In this document: piece by piece, positions 63,100 to 64,000 of the stretch | How positions within the stretch are numbered: position 1 is the stretch's first letter | Layout of the letters: each line of letters begins with the position of its first letter | Assembly (NCBI GenBank): GCA_963675565.2 | Contig: CAXXYD010000002.1 | Location: forward strand, 868,001-932,000 | Direction: 5' to 3' | DNA length: 64,000 nucleotides | From: JARRKU01 sp963675565 | Lineage (GTDB): Bacteria; Desulfobacterota; Desulfobacteria; Desulfobacterales; Desulfosarcinaceae | Translations under genes and position numbers: made by a program | Notes under the pieces: generated by a model | The model's database searches: none | What the model saw: the letters and a program-made list of their open reading frames with translations, nothing else | Told to the model about the DNA's origin: nothing

Positions 63100-64000
63100 A
63101 TGTCTTTGGATAAGGTATTAAATGCCGAGTCTGTTGCCATTGTGGGCGCATCGAAAAATAAAACCAAACGGGGGTTCCAGGCCATTCGGATTCTGCTCGA
63201 AGAAAAATTCAGCGGGAAAATTTACCCCGTCAACCCAAAGGAAAAAAGCATTCTGGGGCTGGCGTGTTATCCGGACATCGCATCCATCGAGCAGAACGTG
63301 GATATGGCGCTGATCACCACACCGGCCAGGACCATTCCGGCCATTCTGGATGACTGCGGCCGCAAGGGGGTGCGGGGAGCGGTAATTATCGCCGGTGGTT
63401 TCGGTGAACTGGGCCAGGAGGGCCGCAAGCTGGAAAACACCGTTGTGGAAGCCGCCCGCAAAAACAATGTCCGTCTCATCGGCCCCAACACCTCGGGGAT
63501 GATGAACCTCAAAGAGCGACTGAACCTTGTGGGGCTTAAAGACGCTCCCGTTGGAGACATTGCACTGCTGACCCAAAGCGGCAATATGGCCCTGACCCTG
63601 ATCACCGAGGCCAAGCTCAAGAGCCGCAAAGGCTTTTCCTATTATGTGGGCGTAGGCAATGAAGCCGACATCAAATTCCACGAATACCTTGAATTCTTTC
63701 GCAGCGATCCCGACACCCGGGCCATTCTGATGTATGTGGAAGGCATGCGACAGGGTCGCGAATTTCTCCAGCAGGCTTATAAAACCACCCGCGACAAGCC
63801 CGTAATTTTGCTTAAAGGCGGACGATCTGCCACGGGCAAACGATCGGCCGGTTCCCACACCGGTGCGCTGGCCGGGATGTCCGAAGTAGCCAAGGGAGCA
63901 TTGGAACGGGCCGGCATCATCTGTATTGAAAATTCGGACGAACTCTTTCCGGCGGCCGAGTCCCTGGCCAGCCTGCCGCCCATTGACAACAACCAGGTGG
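63100..64000 (+). CDS. ADP-forming acyl-CoA synthetase, CoA-binding part (partial)
   Basis: A frame from the ATG at 63100 (GGAGG upstream) stays open for 300 codons to the window edge. It has the CoA-binding domain ('VLNAESVAIVGASKNKTKRGFQAI' in pieces), 'IIAGGFGELGQEGRK', 'LIGPNTSGMMNL', 'LLTQSGNMALTL' and the phosphohistidine motif 'GSHTGALAG'. It resembles the alpha part of the enzyme at 5012 but is a separate gene; the beta part may be fused or follow beyond the edge. It likely activates the acid handled by the crotonase. Confidence 0.9.
   Translation, partial: MSLDKVLNAESVAIVGASKNKTKRGFQAIRILLEEKFSGKIYPVNPKEKSILGLACYPDIASIEQNVDMALITTPARTIPAILDDCGRKGVRGAVIIAGGFGELGQEGRKLENTVVEAARKNNVRLIGPNTSGMMNLKERLNLVGLKDAPVGDIALLTQSGNMALTLITEAKLKSRKGFSYYVGVGNEADIKFHEYLEFFRSDPDTRAILMYVEGMRQGREFLQQAYKTTRDKPVILLKGGRSATGKRSAGSHTGALAGMSEVAKGALERAGIICIENSDELFPAAESLASLPPIDNNQV

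Noticed and set aside
1..64000. tRNA, rRNA or CRISPR arrays
   Set aside because: No T-loop-like GGTTCRANTCC outside coding regions, no rRNA-like sequence and no spaced repeat array was found by eye.

Overview
The window reads as chromosomal DNA of an anaerobic, acid-oxidising bacterium, most likely a Desulfobacterota (deltaproteobacterial, Desulfosarcina-like) organism. This is inferred from gene content: split ADP-forming acyl-CoA synthetases, a tungsten aldehyde:ferredoxin oxidoreductase, a FadN/FadA beta-oxidation pair, a six-subunit membrane complex related to group 4 hydrogenases and complex I, a TAXI-type TRAP transporter, and many two-component and nucleotide-cyclase signalling proteins. 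No rRNA or tRNA gene is visible, so the taxonomy is not proved.

Layout. 1-0.5 kb: start of a class II fumarase/aspartase and a small unknown protein. 0.8-9.5 kb: a membrane class III cyclase with an MshEN-like N-terminus, two LysM lipoproteins (one with a degenerate polysaccharide-deacetylase domain), an ADP-forming acyl-CoA synthetase alpha/beta pair, MltF and an FAD amine oxidase, mostly overlapping or closely spaced. 9.7-15 kb (minus): a 779-aa protein with a divergent cyclase domain, an HD-GYP response regulator, and a lone hisD. 15.3-16.6 kb: an IS4-like transposase. 17-20.8 kb: serC, aldehyde:ferredoxin oxidoreductase, and a small beta-grasp-like protein. 20.9-24.6 kb (minus): thiolase and FadN-type fusion under a perfect FadR-type operator. 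25-27.2 kb: small unknown, DUF1848 protein, dusB.

27.2-36.6 kb is a catabolic island on the minus strand: TRAP permease, TAXI binding protein, beta-hydroxyacid dehydrogenase, BKACE, IclR regulator, CaiB-type CoA-transferase and aldehyde dehydrogenase. It is flanked by 345-bp perfect direct repeats made of the 3' end of dusB, the mark of an insertion into dusB that rebuilt the gene and left a truncated second copy at 36.6-36.9 kb. 37-40.5 kb: a response-regulator cyclase and several unknown proteins.

40.9-48.8 kb: a plus-strand cluster with two paralogous CBS-domain proteins around an SLC13-type anion transporter, a left-handed beta-helix protein, an HTH-EIIA regulator, a CLC anion transporter with CBS domains and a universal-stress-like protein. 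It looks like an anion transport and sensing module. 48.8-56.1 kb (minus): an Ehr-type complex (HyfB, C, E, F, G and I homologues) whose large subunit lacks the nickel-ligand cysteines, so it is not a hydrogenase. 56.5-61.5 kb (minus): glycosyltransferase, NtrC-type regulator, sensor kinase and lipoprotein. 61.5-64 kb: a sigma-54 promoter and a structured leader ahead of a crotonase and a second acyl-CoA synthetase that runs off the end.

The genes suggest a cell that imports organic acids, activates them to CoA esters, oxidises them by beta-oxidation, handles aldehydes with tungsten and NAD enzymes, and couples low-potential electrons to ion pumping. Cyclic-nucleotide and two-component signalling is dense.
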